A stretch of DNA of 64,000 nt from CALOCN01 sp942491735 (GCA_942491735.1 CALOCN010000014.1:310001-374000); one strand, 5' to 3'; positions 9,531 to 20,356 are shown, counted from the stretch's first letter. The notes: a model not told the origin generated them from the letters alone. Numbers and translations: made by a program.

Positions 9531-10136
9531 ATGGCCCAGGAGAGGTCGGGGACAGGACCCATTCCCTCCCCCCAGCCGTTGGAAACGACGGCCACCCTGC
9601 TGGGTAAGTGCCGGGGAGGAGACAAGTTGGCCCAGGATCGCCTGGTCCGCCGGTTTCTCCCCGTCCTCCTTCGCTGGGCCCACGGCCGGATTCCCCCTTA
9701 TGCCCGCGGCATTGCCGACACGGATGATCTTGTGCAGGTCACGCTGGTCCGCGCGTTGTCCCGTATAGAAGCATTCGAACCCAGGCATGAAGGCGCGTTC
9801 CTCGCCTACCTGCGGACCATCCTGCTCAACAAGATCCGGGACATCATCCGGAGAACGAAGACGCGGGGATCCCAGGAGGAGATGGATGATCGTCTGCCCT
9901 ACGAGGGAAAGTCGCCGCTGGACGAAGCGGTGGGATCCGAGTTCCTCGAGGCCTACGAACAAGCCCTGGGTCAGCTGCCCGAGGACCAGCGTGAGGCGGT
10001 GATCCTGCGTATCGAATTCGGATACACCTGGCAGGAAATCGCCGAAGCGGTGGGAAGCTCATCCTGGAATGCCACGCGCATGACGGTAAGTCGAGCCCTG
10101 GTCCGGATTGCGGAGGTAGTCGATGACCCACGATGA
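9531..10136 (+). CDS. ECF-type RNA polymerase sigma factor (CHAT locus A)
   Basis: This 201-residue protein has sigma region 2 (DTDDLVQVTLVRALSRI, core-binding/-10 recognition) and region 4 (LPEDQREAVILRIEFGYTW then QEIAEAVG, the -35 helix-turn-helix). Regions 1 and 3 are absent, so it is ECF-like. The start at 9531 is set by GGGGAGGAAGC just upstream; the frame is open further back but without sigma-like residues. It is the first gene of a five-gene operon, and its end overlaps the kinase start by 14 bp. No zinc-finger anti-sigma gene adjoins it, so the kinase, or the protease downstream, may control it. Confidence 0.9.
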   Translation: MAQERSGTGPIPSPQPLETTATLLGKCRGGDKLAQDRLVRRFLPVLLRWAHGRIPPYARGIADTDDLVQVTLVRALSRIEAFEPRHEGAFLAYLRTILLNKIRDIIRRTKTRGSQEEMDDRLPYEGKSPLDEAVGSEFLEAYEQALGQLPEDQREAVILRIEFGYTWQEIAEAVGSSSWNATRMTVSRALVRIAEVVDDPR

Positions 10137-11748
10137 CAGCAGGCTCAACAGAATCGCGGAATCGGTTGCGGACGGCGAGTCGGTGGACTGGGAGATGACG
10201 GACTCGCAGGTCCTCAACCGGCAGCTCAAGGTCCTGGAAAAAGTGGAGCGGATCAGGCAGATCCAGACCGGGGATGCCGAGACCCCGGGGTTTGCCGACG
10301 GCGCGACCGCGCCCATCCAGTCCATGACCCACTGGAAGCACCTGGAGTTGCGGGGACGGTTGGGTTCCGGTGCCTATGGGGACGTCTATCGGGCGTACGA
10401 TCCGACCCTGCAGCGCGAGGTCGCGCTGAAACTGCTGGATATCTCGAGGATCGGGAACGCGGAACGGTGCCTGGAGGAAGCGAGAAAGCAGGCCCGGGTC
10501 AAGCACGACAACGTGGTCACCATCTACGGCGCCGATCGTGAAGCCGGTCATGTCGGAATCTGGATGGAACTCATTGAAGGGAGGACCCTGGAGGAGATCA
10601 TCCAGAAGGACGGCCCCTTGAGTTCGCAGGAAGCGCGCGAAGCGGGGCTTGCCATCGGGCGGGCGATCGCAGCCGTCCACAAGGCCGGTCTTGTCCACGG
10701 GGATATCAAGACGGCCAACATCATGCGGGAGCGGATGGGGAAAGTGGTGTTGATGGATTTCAGTTCCAGTCTTGAGCGGGGTGGAACCGACGATCCGCTG
10801 ACCGGGACTCCGCTCTACATCGCCCCGGAGTTGCTGACCGGGGGGGAACCCAGTCGCCAGTCCGACATCTATTCCTGGGGGGTTACCCTGTACCGGCTGC
10901 TCACGGCCGAATACCCGGTGACCGGGCGAAACCTCGACGAGATCCGGTTTGCCCATCAGACCGGTTCCAGCACGTCCATCGTGGACGTGAGACCGGATGT
11001 GGATGCGGATCTCGCCCGTGTCGTTGAACTCGCATTGCACAGGGAACCCGGCCGCAGGTACCAGGGCATGGGCGACATCGAGCGGGCCCTCCTCATCAGG
11101 GGTTCTTCATCCGTGATGCGGAATACCCTCCTGCTCGCGGCTACTCTTGCCGTGATCTCCGTCCTGTTCCTCACTCTGGGTCCTGCCACTCGCGGAGCGG
11201 CTTTCGAAGCGGAAGCGGCTCTGTTCCGTGCTTCAACCGAGGGGGATCTCCGGCTCAGGTCGGGAGCCCGGATCCAGACCGGTGACCAACTCTATCTCGA
11301 GCTTCAGGGCAACGAGGAGATGTACGTCTATGTGGTCAACGAGGATCATATCGGAGAGGTATTCCTCCTGTTTCCCGTACCTTCGCTTGATCACCAGAAC
11401 CCATTGGAGTCGAACTCGAGACATGTGCTCCCCGGAGCCATTGCGGGTCAGGAACACTACTGGGAAGTCACTTCGGGAGGTGGGGCGGAATCCCTGCTGA
11501 TCGTGGCTTCCGCGGTCCCCTTGCCAGAGATCCAATCGATTCTCGATGCGGCACGGCAGGGCGCAGCCGGGGAGGTGCCGGTGGTGGACTCGCGGGTTGT
11601 TCCGACTCTCCGCGGGATCGGGGGGCTCAAGCCGGCCCCGCGAGAGCCCCGCGAGGGAGCCTTGACCGGGGAGATTCGAATCAACGTTTCCGAGAGGGAC
11701 GACGTTCGGATCTGGGAACTTCAACTCTACAACCCCCAGGAGCCCTAG
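10123..11748 (+). CDS. membrane Ser/Thr kinase with DUF4384-like extracytoplasmic domain (locus A)
   Basis: The protein has 541 residues. The Hanks-type kinase domain spans about 75-325: Gly loop GRLGSGAYGDVY at 78-89, Lys103, catalytic loop H192-G-D194-IKTAN, then D212-F-S-S, and TP..APE. The loop reads HGD where RD kinases have HRD, and DFS replaces DFG; both metal Asp residues remain, so activity is plausible. One membrane helix lies at about 333-352. The outer part, about 375-500 (QLYLELQGNEEMYVYVV), resembles DUF4384, a domain often attached to caspase-like and kinase signalling proteins. The start has GGAGG 9 nt upstream, inside the sigma gene. It probably senses an envelope signal and phosphorylates the sigma factor or CHAT partner; that is inference. 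Confidence 0.88.
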   Translation: MTHDDSRLNRIAESVADGESVDWEMTDSQVLNRQLKVLEKVERIRQIQTGDAETPGFADGATAPIQSMTHWKHLELRGRLGSGAYGDVYRAYDPTLQREVALKLLDISRIGNAERCLEEARKQARVKHDNVVTIYGADREAGHVGIWMELIEGRTLEEIIQKDGPLSSQEAREAGLAIGRAIAAVHKAGLVHGDIKTANIMRERMGKVVLMDFSSSLERGGTDDPLTGTPLYIAPELLTGGEPSRQSDIYSWGVTLYRLLTAEYPVTGRNLDEIRFAHQTGSSTSIVDVRPDVDADLARVVELALHREPGRRYQGMGDIERALLIRGSSSVMRNTLLLAATLAVISVLFLTLGPATRGAAFEAEAALFRASTEGDLRLRSGARIQTGDQLYLELQGNEEMYVYVVNEDHIGEVFLLFPVPSLDHQNPLESNSRHVLPGAIAGQEHYWEVTSGGGAESLLIVASAVPLPEIQSILDAARQGAAGEVPVVDSRVVPTLRGIGGLKPAPREPREGALTGEIRINVSERDDVRIWELQLYNPQEP

Positions 11749-14700
11749 TGGAGATGGTTCGACGCTGGCTTGTCCCTGCGCTGTTCCTGGCCGTGACGGC
11801 AGTTCGTGCCGCCGGGGCGCAGGTCCCTCTGGATCCCCTGGTCGAGCGTGACCTTGTTGAATTGAAGGAGATCCTGGAGGAGGGGGGGTACGCGGAAGCC
11901 GACTCACTGGGGAACAGGCTCCGCGTCCTGGTCGCGGAGCGTCTGGGGGAACGCTCGATCGAGGTGGCAGCCATTCTGGATTTCCTGGTGGATGTGCGGA
12001 TCCGGACCGATCGAGCAGACGATCCGGAAACCCTGCAGATCGCGGAACGCGCCGTCGCTCTCAAGCTGGACCTTCTGGGGGACGAGGATCCGGAGTTCGG
12101 CGACAGCCTGGAGAACCTGGCCGAGATTCATAGGCACATGCATCGATACGAGGATGCCGAGACGACGCTCCTGCGTGCAGCGACCCTCCGTGCCGCGGTT
12201 GACTCCACTTCCGTGGCCTATCGCGTGGTCCTTGAGCGATTGGGCTTGCTCTACACGGACATGGGGAGATACCGGGACGCGGAACAGTGCTTTGACCGGG
12301 AGATGGCCCTGTTGGCAAAGGGCGGCGAAGGGGCAGAACGTCTCCCCTCCAAGCTGTACAACTACGGTCGCTTTCTCTATCGGATAGGGGAGTACGAAAA
12401 GGCGCTCGCAGTCTACGGCCAAGCGGAGGAGCGCACGAAGGAACAGTTCGGAGCAGAGGATGTGAGGGTTGCCTATATCCGGAACGGTCGGGGGATCGTC
12501 CTTGACGAGGTGGGTCGGTACTCCGAAGCGAGGACCGAGTATGAAGCGGCTATCGCGATCGCCGAGATCGTGTGGGGCCCCCGGCACTCGTTCGTCGCCA
12601 ATTGCCGAAACAACCTGGGATTCCTCAATCGGACGCTCGGTGACTACGATGCTGCGCGCGGAGACTATGAGGAGGCCCTTGAGATCACCGTCGAAACCCG
12701 GGGGTGGTCCGACGCCTATGCTGCCTCGACCCTGAGTAACCTCGCGGAGATTGACTTCCTGACCGGGGACTTCGCCGCCGCGGAGAGCCGCTACCGCAGG
12801 GCCCTCTCCATTCGCCAGGAGGTCTTTGGTGTGTCCACCGAGGTGGCCAACAGCCTTGAGGAACTGGGGGGCCTGCTCCTGGAACGTGGGGAGTTCGTCG
12901 AGGCCGAGAGCGTGTTTGTCGGGGCCCAACGCGTCTACGACGAGCTGGATGGGGAGAGCCCGTCCCTGGCTGCGCGTCCCCTGCTCGGTCTGGCCAAGGT
13001 CATGGAACGAACCGGTAGACCCGAGGCGGCGTGGCGGGCTCTGGAAGATGCGTACGGCCTGATCGAACGCAACCTTGGGGCACGCCACCCGAAGTTGGCC
13101 GAGGTTCTGACCGGAAAGGCCTGGCTTGCCCTGGCCCAGGACCGTCACTCCGAGGCGGTCGAGTTCGGGTTGGCCGCCGATGAAATCACCAGGTCACATA
13201 TTCGGGAAACCGCCCAGGCCATACCCGAGCGTCAAGCGTTGAAGTATGCGTCCATTGGTGCCAAAGGCAGGGCGGCTGCCACTCTGGCCGCCTCCGCGGT
13301 AGGCGACACGGGAACGGTTGAGCGGGTATGGGATGCGGTGGTCAGGTCCCGGGCCTTGGTTCTGGAAGAAGTGGTCTCGCGGAACCTCGCCGCCTATGCC
13401 TCGGGGGACTCGATCCTCGAAGCGATGGTGCAGGAATACGCCCGGGCGAGTCGGGATTATGCGCACCTCCTGGTCTCGGGTGAAGACTCAGTGGATCGGA
13501 ACGTGGAGGAACTTGAGGAGTCGGCCCGGGCTCGGGATGCTGCCGAGCGCCGCTTGGCCCTCCGTAGCGCAGGGTTCCGGAGGGATCGGGAACGCACTGC
13601 CTGGGGGCTTGAGGATGTTCGGGCGGCGATGCCGGCGGGTGCCGCCATGGTGGGTGTTGCTCATGTGGAAGGACAGGACGACTCCGGCGGCCAGTATGTG
13701 GCTTTCGTCCTGGGCACGAACCGCCGCCTGGATCTTGTTCCCCTGGGTCCAACGGAGACGATAGACACGGCGGTTCGGGAGTGGAGAGCCCATGCCTCCA
13801 ACCCCCTGCCGGATGAAACGGTGGACCCGGGACTGAAGCTGAGACGCCTGGTATGGGATCCGATTGCAGGTTATCTCCAGGCCGAGATCGTCTTCCTGGT
13901 TCTTGACGGCTCCTTGAATCTAGTGAACTGGTACGCCCTGCCATCCGGCGGGGGGTATCTCATCGAGGAGAGTCCCCTGCTTCACTGTCTGACCTCGGAG
14001 AAGGACGTGGTTCGCGGGGAGAACGGGACCCGTGGCAAGGGAGCCCTGATCCTCGGGGGAGTCGACTTCGGTGTCCCTGCGCCAGGGGAGCCAGCGGCTT
14101 CGCCTGCCACGGGGGCCGCCGCTCCCACCCGCGCCGCTGCCCCCTGTTCGGGCGAGCTCACCAGCTTCGAGCGCCTGTCGGCGACCAGCCGTGAAGTGCA
14201 ACAGGTGGTCGATGTCTACCGGTCCCATTCCCCGGATCCGGGGGAGGTTCTTGTTCTCGAGGGGGGCCGGGCATCGGAGGCCAGGATAAAGGAAGCGGTG
14301 GCTGGGAAGCGAATCCTCCACCTGGCCACGCACGGCTTCATCCTCTCCGGATCCTGTCAGGAGGCGCCTGCCGGCACGCGGGGACTGGCGATTCGGCCTC
14401 GACGTGTGCGCGATACGGCCCGGTCCACGATTTCCGGACTTGCCCTTGCCGGCGCCAATGTCGGCGGGGTTGCCGGTGAGGAGGAGGACGGAATCCTGAC
14501 CGAGGAGGAGATCGCGAGCCTGAACATGATCGGTCTCGAGTGGGCCGTCCTGTCCGCGTGCGACACGGGGATGGGCACGGTGCAGTCCGGAGAGGGAGTG
14601 CTGGGGCTCAGGCGTGCATTCCGGGTGGCCGGGGCGGGGAGTCTGATCATGAGTCTCTGGGCCGTCGCCGACGAACCAACGATGCAGTGGATGACCACCC

Positions 14701-14849
14701 TCTATCGTCAACGATTCGAGGAAAACCTGGGTACGGCAAGAGCCGTACGCAACGCCTGTCTCATTGTTCTGCAGGAACGTCGTGCTTCGGGCGACAGCAC
14801 CCACCCCTTCTATTGGTCGAGTTTCATTGCCGCGGGGGACTGGAGATGA
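11748..14849 (+). CDS. secreted TPR-CHAT caspase-like protease (locus A)
   Basis: The protein has 1033 residues from GTG 11748, which overlaps the kinase stop by one base and has AGGAG 5 nt upstream (ATG at 11754 is an alternative). A signal peptide (WLVPALFLAVTAVRAAGA) is followed by at least eight tetratricopeptide repeats at about 40-470, a helical linker, and a C-terminal CHAT domain at about 640-1030. The predicted catalytic dyad is His862 (HLATHGF) and Cys938 (LSACDTGMG). CHAT enzymes are caspase/separase-like cysteine proteases, and TPRs usually bind the partner or substrate. With its signal peptide it should act outside the cytoplasm. Candidate substrates are the neighbouring lipoprotein, the kinase's outer domain or the subtilase-like protein. 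Confidence 0.92.
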   Translation: MEMVRRWLVPALFLAVTAVRAAGAQVPLDPLVERDLVELKEILEEGGYAEADSLGNRLRVLVAERLGERSIEVAAILDFLVDVRIRTDRADDPETLQIAERAVALKLDLLGDEDPEFGDSLENLAEIHRHMHRYEDAETTLLRAATLRAAVDSTSVAYRVVLERLGLLYTDMGRYRDAEQCFDREMALLAKGGEGAERLPSKLYNYGRFLYRIGEYEKALAVYGQAEERTKEQFGAEDVRVAYIRNGRGIVLDEVGRYSEARTEYEAAIAIAEIVWGPRHSFVANCRNNLGFLNRTLGDYDAARGDYEEALEITVETRGWSDAYAASTLSNLAEIDFLTGDFAAAESRYRRALSIRQEVFGVSTEVANSLEELGGLLLERGEFVEAESVFVGAQRVYDELDGESPSLAARPLLGLAKVMERTGRPEAAWRALEDAYGLIERNLGARHPKLAEVLTGKAWLALAQDRHSEAVEFGLAADEITRSHIRETAQAIPERQALKYASIGAKGRAAATLAASAVGDTGTVERVWDAVVRSRALVLEEVVSRNLAAYASGDSILEAMVQEYARASRDYAHLLVSGEDSVDRNVEELEESARARDAAERRLALRSAGFRRDRERTAWGLEDVRAAMPAGAAMVGVAHVEGQDDSGGQYVAFVLGTNRRLDLVPLGPTETIDTAVREWRAHASNPLPDETVDPGLKLRRLVWDPIAGYLQAEIVFLVLDGSLNLVNWYALPSGGGYLIEESPLLHCLTSEKDVVRGENGTRGKGALILGGVDFGVPAPGEPAASPATGAAAPTRAAAPCSGELTSFERLSATSREVQQVVDVYRSHSPDPGEVLVLEGGRASEARIKEAVAGKRILHLATHGFILSGSCQEAPAGTRGLAIRPRRVRDTARSTISGLALAGANVGGVAGEEEDGILTEEEIASLNMIGLEWAVLSACDTGMGTVQSGEGVLGLRRAFRVAGAGSLIMSLWAVADEPTMQWMTTLYRQRFEENLGTARAVRNACLIVLQERRASGDSTHPFYWSSFIAAGDWR

Positions 14850-14894
14850 CCACCCCCAGTATTCGGGACTAGCAAATCCAACCGGAGGTTTCCG

Positions 14895-15758
14895 ATGAAT
14901 GGATCGACTCGTATTGCAGGCCTTGTGGCCCTTGCCATCATGCTCGTTTCCTTTTCCGGGTGTGATGACAGGGATCTCCATGTGGATACCGAGGACTCCT
15001 GCGCCTGGCTTACCGTCAACAACTACGTCGCCGGCGGAAACCCCAAGTATCCGGACGCCGGAACCCGCGGGTATCGCACCGGGATCCTCATGCAGCTCGG
15101 GACCTACTCCGGTCCCGACAGTGACTTCAAGGGAATCCGCTTTCTTGATGCCTCGGGGAACGCGATCAGCGAGATCGAGAGCCTGGTGGATGATGACAAC
15201 GACGGAGTCAAGGATCCGCTGCTGACCGAGGGCGTTCTGCTCCGGGGATCGTTTACCTGGATCAATGTGGTTTCGGAATTCGGGGGTATCGACGGTGCAC
15301 CGGTCGACCCACAACATGGTTTCCACTTCTTCAACTCGGCCAGCCACGACCCGACTCCGTGCGCGGCGATCAATGAGTGCTCCAAGAGCGGGACCTCTCC
15401 GGAGTGTTGTCCGCAGCTGACAGATCCCGGCTGTCTGAGGAATCGCAAGATCCACTCGGGCCAGACCGTGGCCGCCTTCCTGACCTATTGGCAGGGCCCG
15501 CGCGGGTTCGACTTGACCGTGGTTCAGGAAACGGGGATCAACAACCTCATCAATTCCCTCGACTTCGATTTCAAGGATGAGGGATTCGTGGTTGAGGTCT
15601 ACCGGGAAGTGAACGGAAGATCCGGCTGGGAAATGCAACTGCTCTACCGATCCGGGGTGGAAGACATCGGAGAGGTCAAGGTTGCCTCGAAAGCAAAAGG
15701 CCCGGGGGGCGGCACAAAGCAGGACCCGGCCTGGCCTCCCTGTCAGGGTGGGTGCTAG
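14895..15758 (+). CDS. lipoprotein of unknown function (locus A)
   Basis: The protein has 287 residues with a lipoprotein signal (IMLVSFSGC, Cys about 22), so it is membrane-anchored. I do not recognise the family. It is rich in Asp/Gly and has several Cys in the middle (CAAINECSK, ECCPQ, CLRN), suggesting a disulphide-stabilised module, plus an acidic DDDNDGVKD loop that could bind calcium. The C-terminal tail is Gly/Pro-rich and ends in CQGGC. A GGAGG ribosome site lies 9 nt upstream. It sits between the CHAT protease and the subtilase, with 45- and 54-bp gaps, so it is a plausible substrate or sensor for either. Confidence 0.75.
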   Translation: MNGSTRIAGLVALAIMLVSFSGCDDRDLHVDTEDSCAWLTVNNYVAGGNPKYPDAGTRGYRTGILMQLGTYSGPDSDFKGIRFLDASGNAISEIESLVDDDNDGVKDPLLTEGVLLRGSFTWINVVSEFGGIDGAPVDPQHGFHFFNSASHDPTPCAAINECSKSGTSPECCPQLTDPGCLRNRKIHSGQTVAAFLTYWQGPRGFDLTVVQETGINNLINSLDFDFKDEGFVVEVYREVNGRSGWEMQLLYRSGVEDIGEVKVASKAKGPGGGTKQDPAWPPCQGGC

Positions 15759-15812
15759 CAGCCCGCGTGTTCACCCCGATTTCCGGTTCCGGAGAGTTGT
15801 CAGGAGGAATCC

Positions 15813-18260
15813 ATGGCCAGGACATCCAAGGAGATCATCGTCAAGTTCAGGGACTCGCTCCCGTTGTTGAGGGAAGTCAACGGCGCCCTGCATGCGGAAG
15901 GGATCAGCCTTGATGCGTTCAACGGCGTGTTCGCCCAGGTTCCCGAGGCGTGGCCAAGGCAGAGTTTTCCCCGGATGGCCCAAAGCATCTTCGACGGGGT
16001 CCCCGGAGCTACTCGGGGTGAAGAACGGGGCCGAGCAAACATCGACCTCTTCGTCAACGTTCGCTTCAAGTCGCCGGTTTCGAACCAGAAGTTCAAGGAT
16101 ATTCTCGATGATCTCAACGACCCTGCAATCGTTCCTGACATCGCGTATGCGGTGGCCGTGTTTCCTTCGGCCCGGCCCCCGTCGCCTTGTCAGGAACCGA
16201 GCGGTGGCACGGGGGACTTCGTGCCGAACCAGTTGTACCTGGAGGACGGAACCCTGTACGGAGGGGTCAGCGGAAAGTGTCTCTGGTCGTTCGAGGGGGG
16301 AGCCGGTGATGGGGTTCAGGTGCTTCTGATCGATGAGGCCTTCGAGCCGTGTCACGAGGACCTGCAGAACGTGGTAGTGGAAGTCCTGAACCACACGTAC
16401 CCGAACAATGATCCGGGGGCCGCCCTGCATGGCACGAAGACTCTCGGCGTCTTGGCTGCCAAACCGAACGGCTTCGGAATCACGGGTTTGTGCAACAGGT
16501 CCACGATGTACTTCGGCAGTACATGGAACATGCTGGATGATCTCCCCACCAATCCGGAACGGACTTGTGTCGATTCCTCGACTGGTTACCTGAAATGCTT
16601 CGTCGAGTCGGTCCTGGACATTGCCATGACGGGGCTACTGGGCGAGAAGGATCTGGTGGTGGTCGAAGCACAGCAGTGGGGTGTGGATCCCGACGGAAAG
16701 TCGGTCCTGGTGCCGTTCGAGATCAATCCCCATACCAGGAGGGCGATCCAGGAATTGACCGACAAGAAGATCCATGTCGTCTCCGCGGTGGGGAACGGGG
16801 ATCGGGATCTGGCCATACTCGATGGCCCAATGATCAAGACCGGAGTTTCGGCCAAGATCTGGGCCACGCCGGGTGATGAGGAGGACTCGGGTGCGGTGAT
16901 GGTTGCGGGTGGGGGTGGGCGCGGCGACCTGTTGACGTCCCCCGCCAATCTGCACAGCGCGGTGGCGGGCACCAACTGGGGGCTGCGGGTGGATTGTCAG
17001 GGATGGGGGAACCATGTCGCCACAACCAGTGTTCCACCGGACTACGGGCTGTACTGGGGGGGGGACTATGCGTCCTACGAAGATGGATTCGACGGCTCTT
17101 CCGCGGCCACGGCGGTGATCGGGGGGATGGTGGGTTCCCTTCTGGGAATCACACGAAAGCTTGAAGCCGCGGGGGTCGAAGTGCCCGAGCCCTCCTACCT
17201 GCGTGAGCTGCTGGCAACCCCGGACCTGGGGACTTCCCAGGGAGACGGAAACCGGATTGGATCCCTGCCCGACGGCCGCAAGTTGATCCGGGAGCTCAAT
17301 GTATTCCGGGACGTCTACCTCCGGGACAATCACGACGACGTTGGCGCCGAGCCTTCCACCGGCAACATGTACATGAGTCCGGATATCATCGTTACCCAGG
17401 AGAATGTTCCGCCGGAGACATTCGGCGGTGCCGGCATCGACGACGAGGTCGATTTCGAGGTCAAGCGCGGATCGCCAAACGGCAATTTCGTCTACCTCCG
17501 CCTGCACAACCTCGGAACGGTCCAGGACACTGTTTCCGCAAGGGTCTATTGGGCCGAGTCCTCCACGTTCATCCATCCGGCCAACTGGGTGGAGATCGGG
17601 GGGATGCAAGCGACCGTCCCCGCCGGTGGATCGGTCGTTGCCGGGCCCATTGTCTGGCCCGAAGAAGCATTGCCTCCTACCGGGCACCAGTGCCTCATTG
17701 CCCATACCAACTCGGCGTGCGATCCCCTCGCGGATCCGCGCACCGCGGGGAGTTTCGCGAACTTCGGGGAGTACAAGCAGTTCGTTCGGGACCACAACAA
17801 CATGGCGCACCGGAACGTGAACACCGTTGTTGTGTCCGAGGAGGCTTCCAGTACGGAGGTCGCCTTTCTCATGGGGTCCTGGGACCTCGACGACTTGAAC
17901 TCTCCCAAGGATGAATGGTCCTTTGACTTGGCCATCACCGGAAATCTGCCCCCGGGTGCCTGGCTGGAAGTGCAGCCGGACCGCGCGGTCGACCGCATGA
18001 GGGGGAGGAAACCGGAGGCGCTGAAGACCCTGTCACCAAGCCTCCCGTTGCGACAGAACCGTGGGCCCCTGTATCTCAAGGGACTCTGGATCCCCCCCCG
18101 CAAGCCCATTCGACTCACACTGAGGTTGGGATGGGAGAAGCCCATCCCCGGCGGGACCTATCGCCTTGTTGCGACCCAGGTTCACCGGGGAGACGTGGTG
18201 GGGCGTGTCACGTTCCGGCTGAAGACCCGCTCCGCCAGGCAACCGAAGGCGTCGACCTAG
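15813..18260 (+). CDS. divergent subtilase (S8-like) protein, last gene of locus A
   Basis: The protein has 815 residues. The N-terminus (KEIIVKFRD) resembles a subtilisin propeptide. The S8 core spans about 165-500, with a full triad in place: Asp174 (LLIDEAF), His206 (LHGTKTLGVLA), oxyanion Asn328 (SAVGNGD) and Ser430 (FDGSSAAT). The motifs deviate: D-E-A replaces DTG/DSG and the Ser block lacks the usual Pro. About 300 further residues are beta-rich (VYLRLHNLGTV, CARDB/Ig-like). No signal peptide is apparent, which is odd beside a secreted CHAT protease and a lipoprotein. AGGAGG precedes the ATG. It could be a protease matured by CHAT, or a CHAT effector; no direct evidence decides. Confidence 0.8.
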   Translation: MARTSKEIIVKFRDSLPLLREVNGALHAEGISLDAFNGVFAQVPEAWPRQSFPRMAQSIFDGVPGATRGEERGRANIDLFVNVRFKSPVSNQKFKDILDDLNDPAIVPDIAYAVAVFPSARPPSPCQEPSGGTGDFVPNQLYLEDGTLYGGVSGKCLWSFEGGAGDGVQVLLIDEAFEPCHEDLQNVVVEVLNHTYPNNDPGAALHGTKTLGVLAAKPNGFGITGLCNRSTMYFGSTWNMLDDLPTNPERTCVDSSTGYLKCFVESVLDIAMTGLLGEKDLVVVEAQQWGVDPDGKSVLVPFEINPHTRRAIQELTDKKIHVVSAVGNGDRDLAILDGPMIKTGVSAKIWATPGDEEDSGAVMVAGGGGRGDLLTSPANLHSAVAGTNWGLRVDCQGWGNHVATTSVPPDYGLYWGGDYASYEDGFDGSSAATAVIGGMVGSLLGITRKLEAAGVEVPEPSYLRELLATPDLGTSQGDGNRIGSLPDGRKLIRELNVFRDVYLRDNHDDVGAEPSTGNMYMSPDIIVTQENVPPETFGGAGIDDEVDFEVKRGSPNGNFVYLRLHNLGTVQDTVSARVYWAESSTFIHPANWVEIGGMQATVPAGGSVVAGPIVWPEEALPPTGHQCLIAHTNSACDPLADPRTAGSFANFGEYKQFVRDHNNMAHRNVNTVVVSEEASSTEVAFLMGSWDLDDLNSPKDEWSFDLAITGNLPPGAWLEVQPDRAVDRMRGRKPEALKTLSPSLPLRQNRGPLYLKGLWIPPRKPIRLTLRLGWEKPIPGGTYRLVATQVHRGDVVGRVTFRLKTRSARQPKAST

Positions 18261-18281
18261 CAACAGGACCCGGCAATCACG

Positions 18282-18316
18282 AAAAAGCCCCCGGGGTTTC
18301 CCCCGGGGGCCTTTTC
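18282..18316. terminator. bidirectional terminator between locus A and groL
   Basis: GCCCCCGGGG-TTTC-CCCCGGGGGC (18287-18310) is a perfect 10-bp stem with AAAAA before it and CTTTTC after it. It therefore works for the + strand operon and for the - strand groESL operon. Confidence 0.9.
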
Positions 18317-18344
18317 ATTACTACTACTCGACCTGGGCTGTGGC

Positions 18345-20000
<1,656 letters not shown>

Positions 20001-20026
20001 TGGCTGTCTCCTTTGCGATGAGTTGG

Positions 20027-20050
20027 GCCGGGGACAGAAAATGCCCCGGC
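20027..20050 (-). promoter_or_regulatory. intercistronic hairpin between groS and groL
   Basis: GCCGGGG (20027-20033) and CCCCGGC (20044-20050) form a perfect 7-bp stem with a 10-nt loop, 18-41 nt after the groS stop and just before the groL ribosome site. It has no T tract, so it is more likely an RNA-processing or stability element than a terminator. Confidence 0.5.
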
Positions 20051-20068
20051 GTCAGGTTGATACCGGGG

Positions 20069-20356
20069 CTAGCCGACGATTCCGAGGATGTCCTCCTCGC
20101 GGAGGATGACGAAATCTTCACCCTCGATCTTGACCTCGGTGCCCGAATACTTGCCGATCAGGACCTTCTGGCCCTTCTTGACCTCGGGGGTCATCCGCTT
20201 GCCTTCTTCGCTGTAGCGACCGGGGCCCACGGCAATGACTTCACCCTGCATCGGCTTTTCCTTGGCAGTGTCCGGAATGTAGATACCGCCGCGCATTGTC
20301 TCGTCGGCTTCGAGCCGCTTGATGAGCACGCGATCGGAGAGAGGCGTGACCTTCAT
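20069..20356 (-). CDS. groS: co-chaperonin GroES
   Basis: The protein has 95 residues, the normal length. It begins MKVTPLSDRVLIKR and contains the mobile loop (ETMRGGIYIPDTAKEKP) and GKYSGTEVKIEG. It is the heptameric lid for GroEL. AAGGAG lies upstream of the ATG at 20356. It is the first gene of the groESL operon, with a perfect inverted repeat in its leader. Confidence 0.99.
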   Translation of the reverse strand: MKVTPLSDRVLIKRLEADETMRGGIYIPDTAKEKPMQGEVIAVGPGRYSEEGKRMTPEVKKGQKVLIGKYSGTEVKIEGEDFVILREEDILGIVG

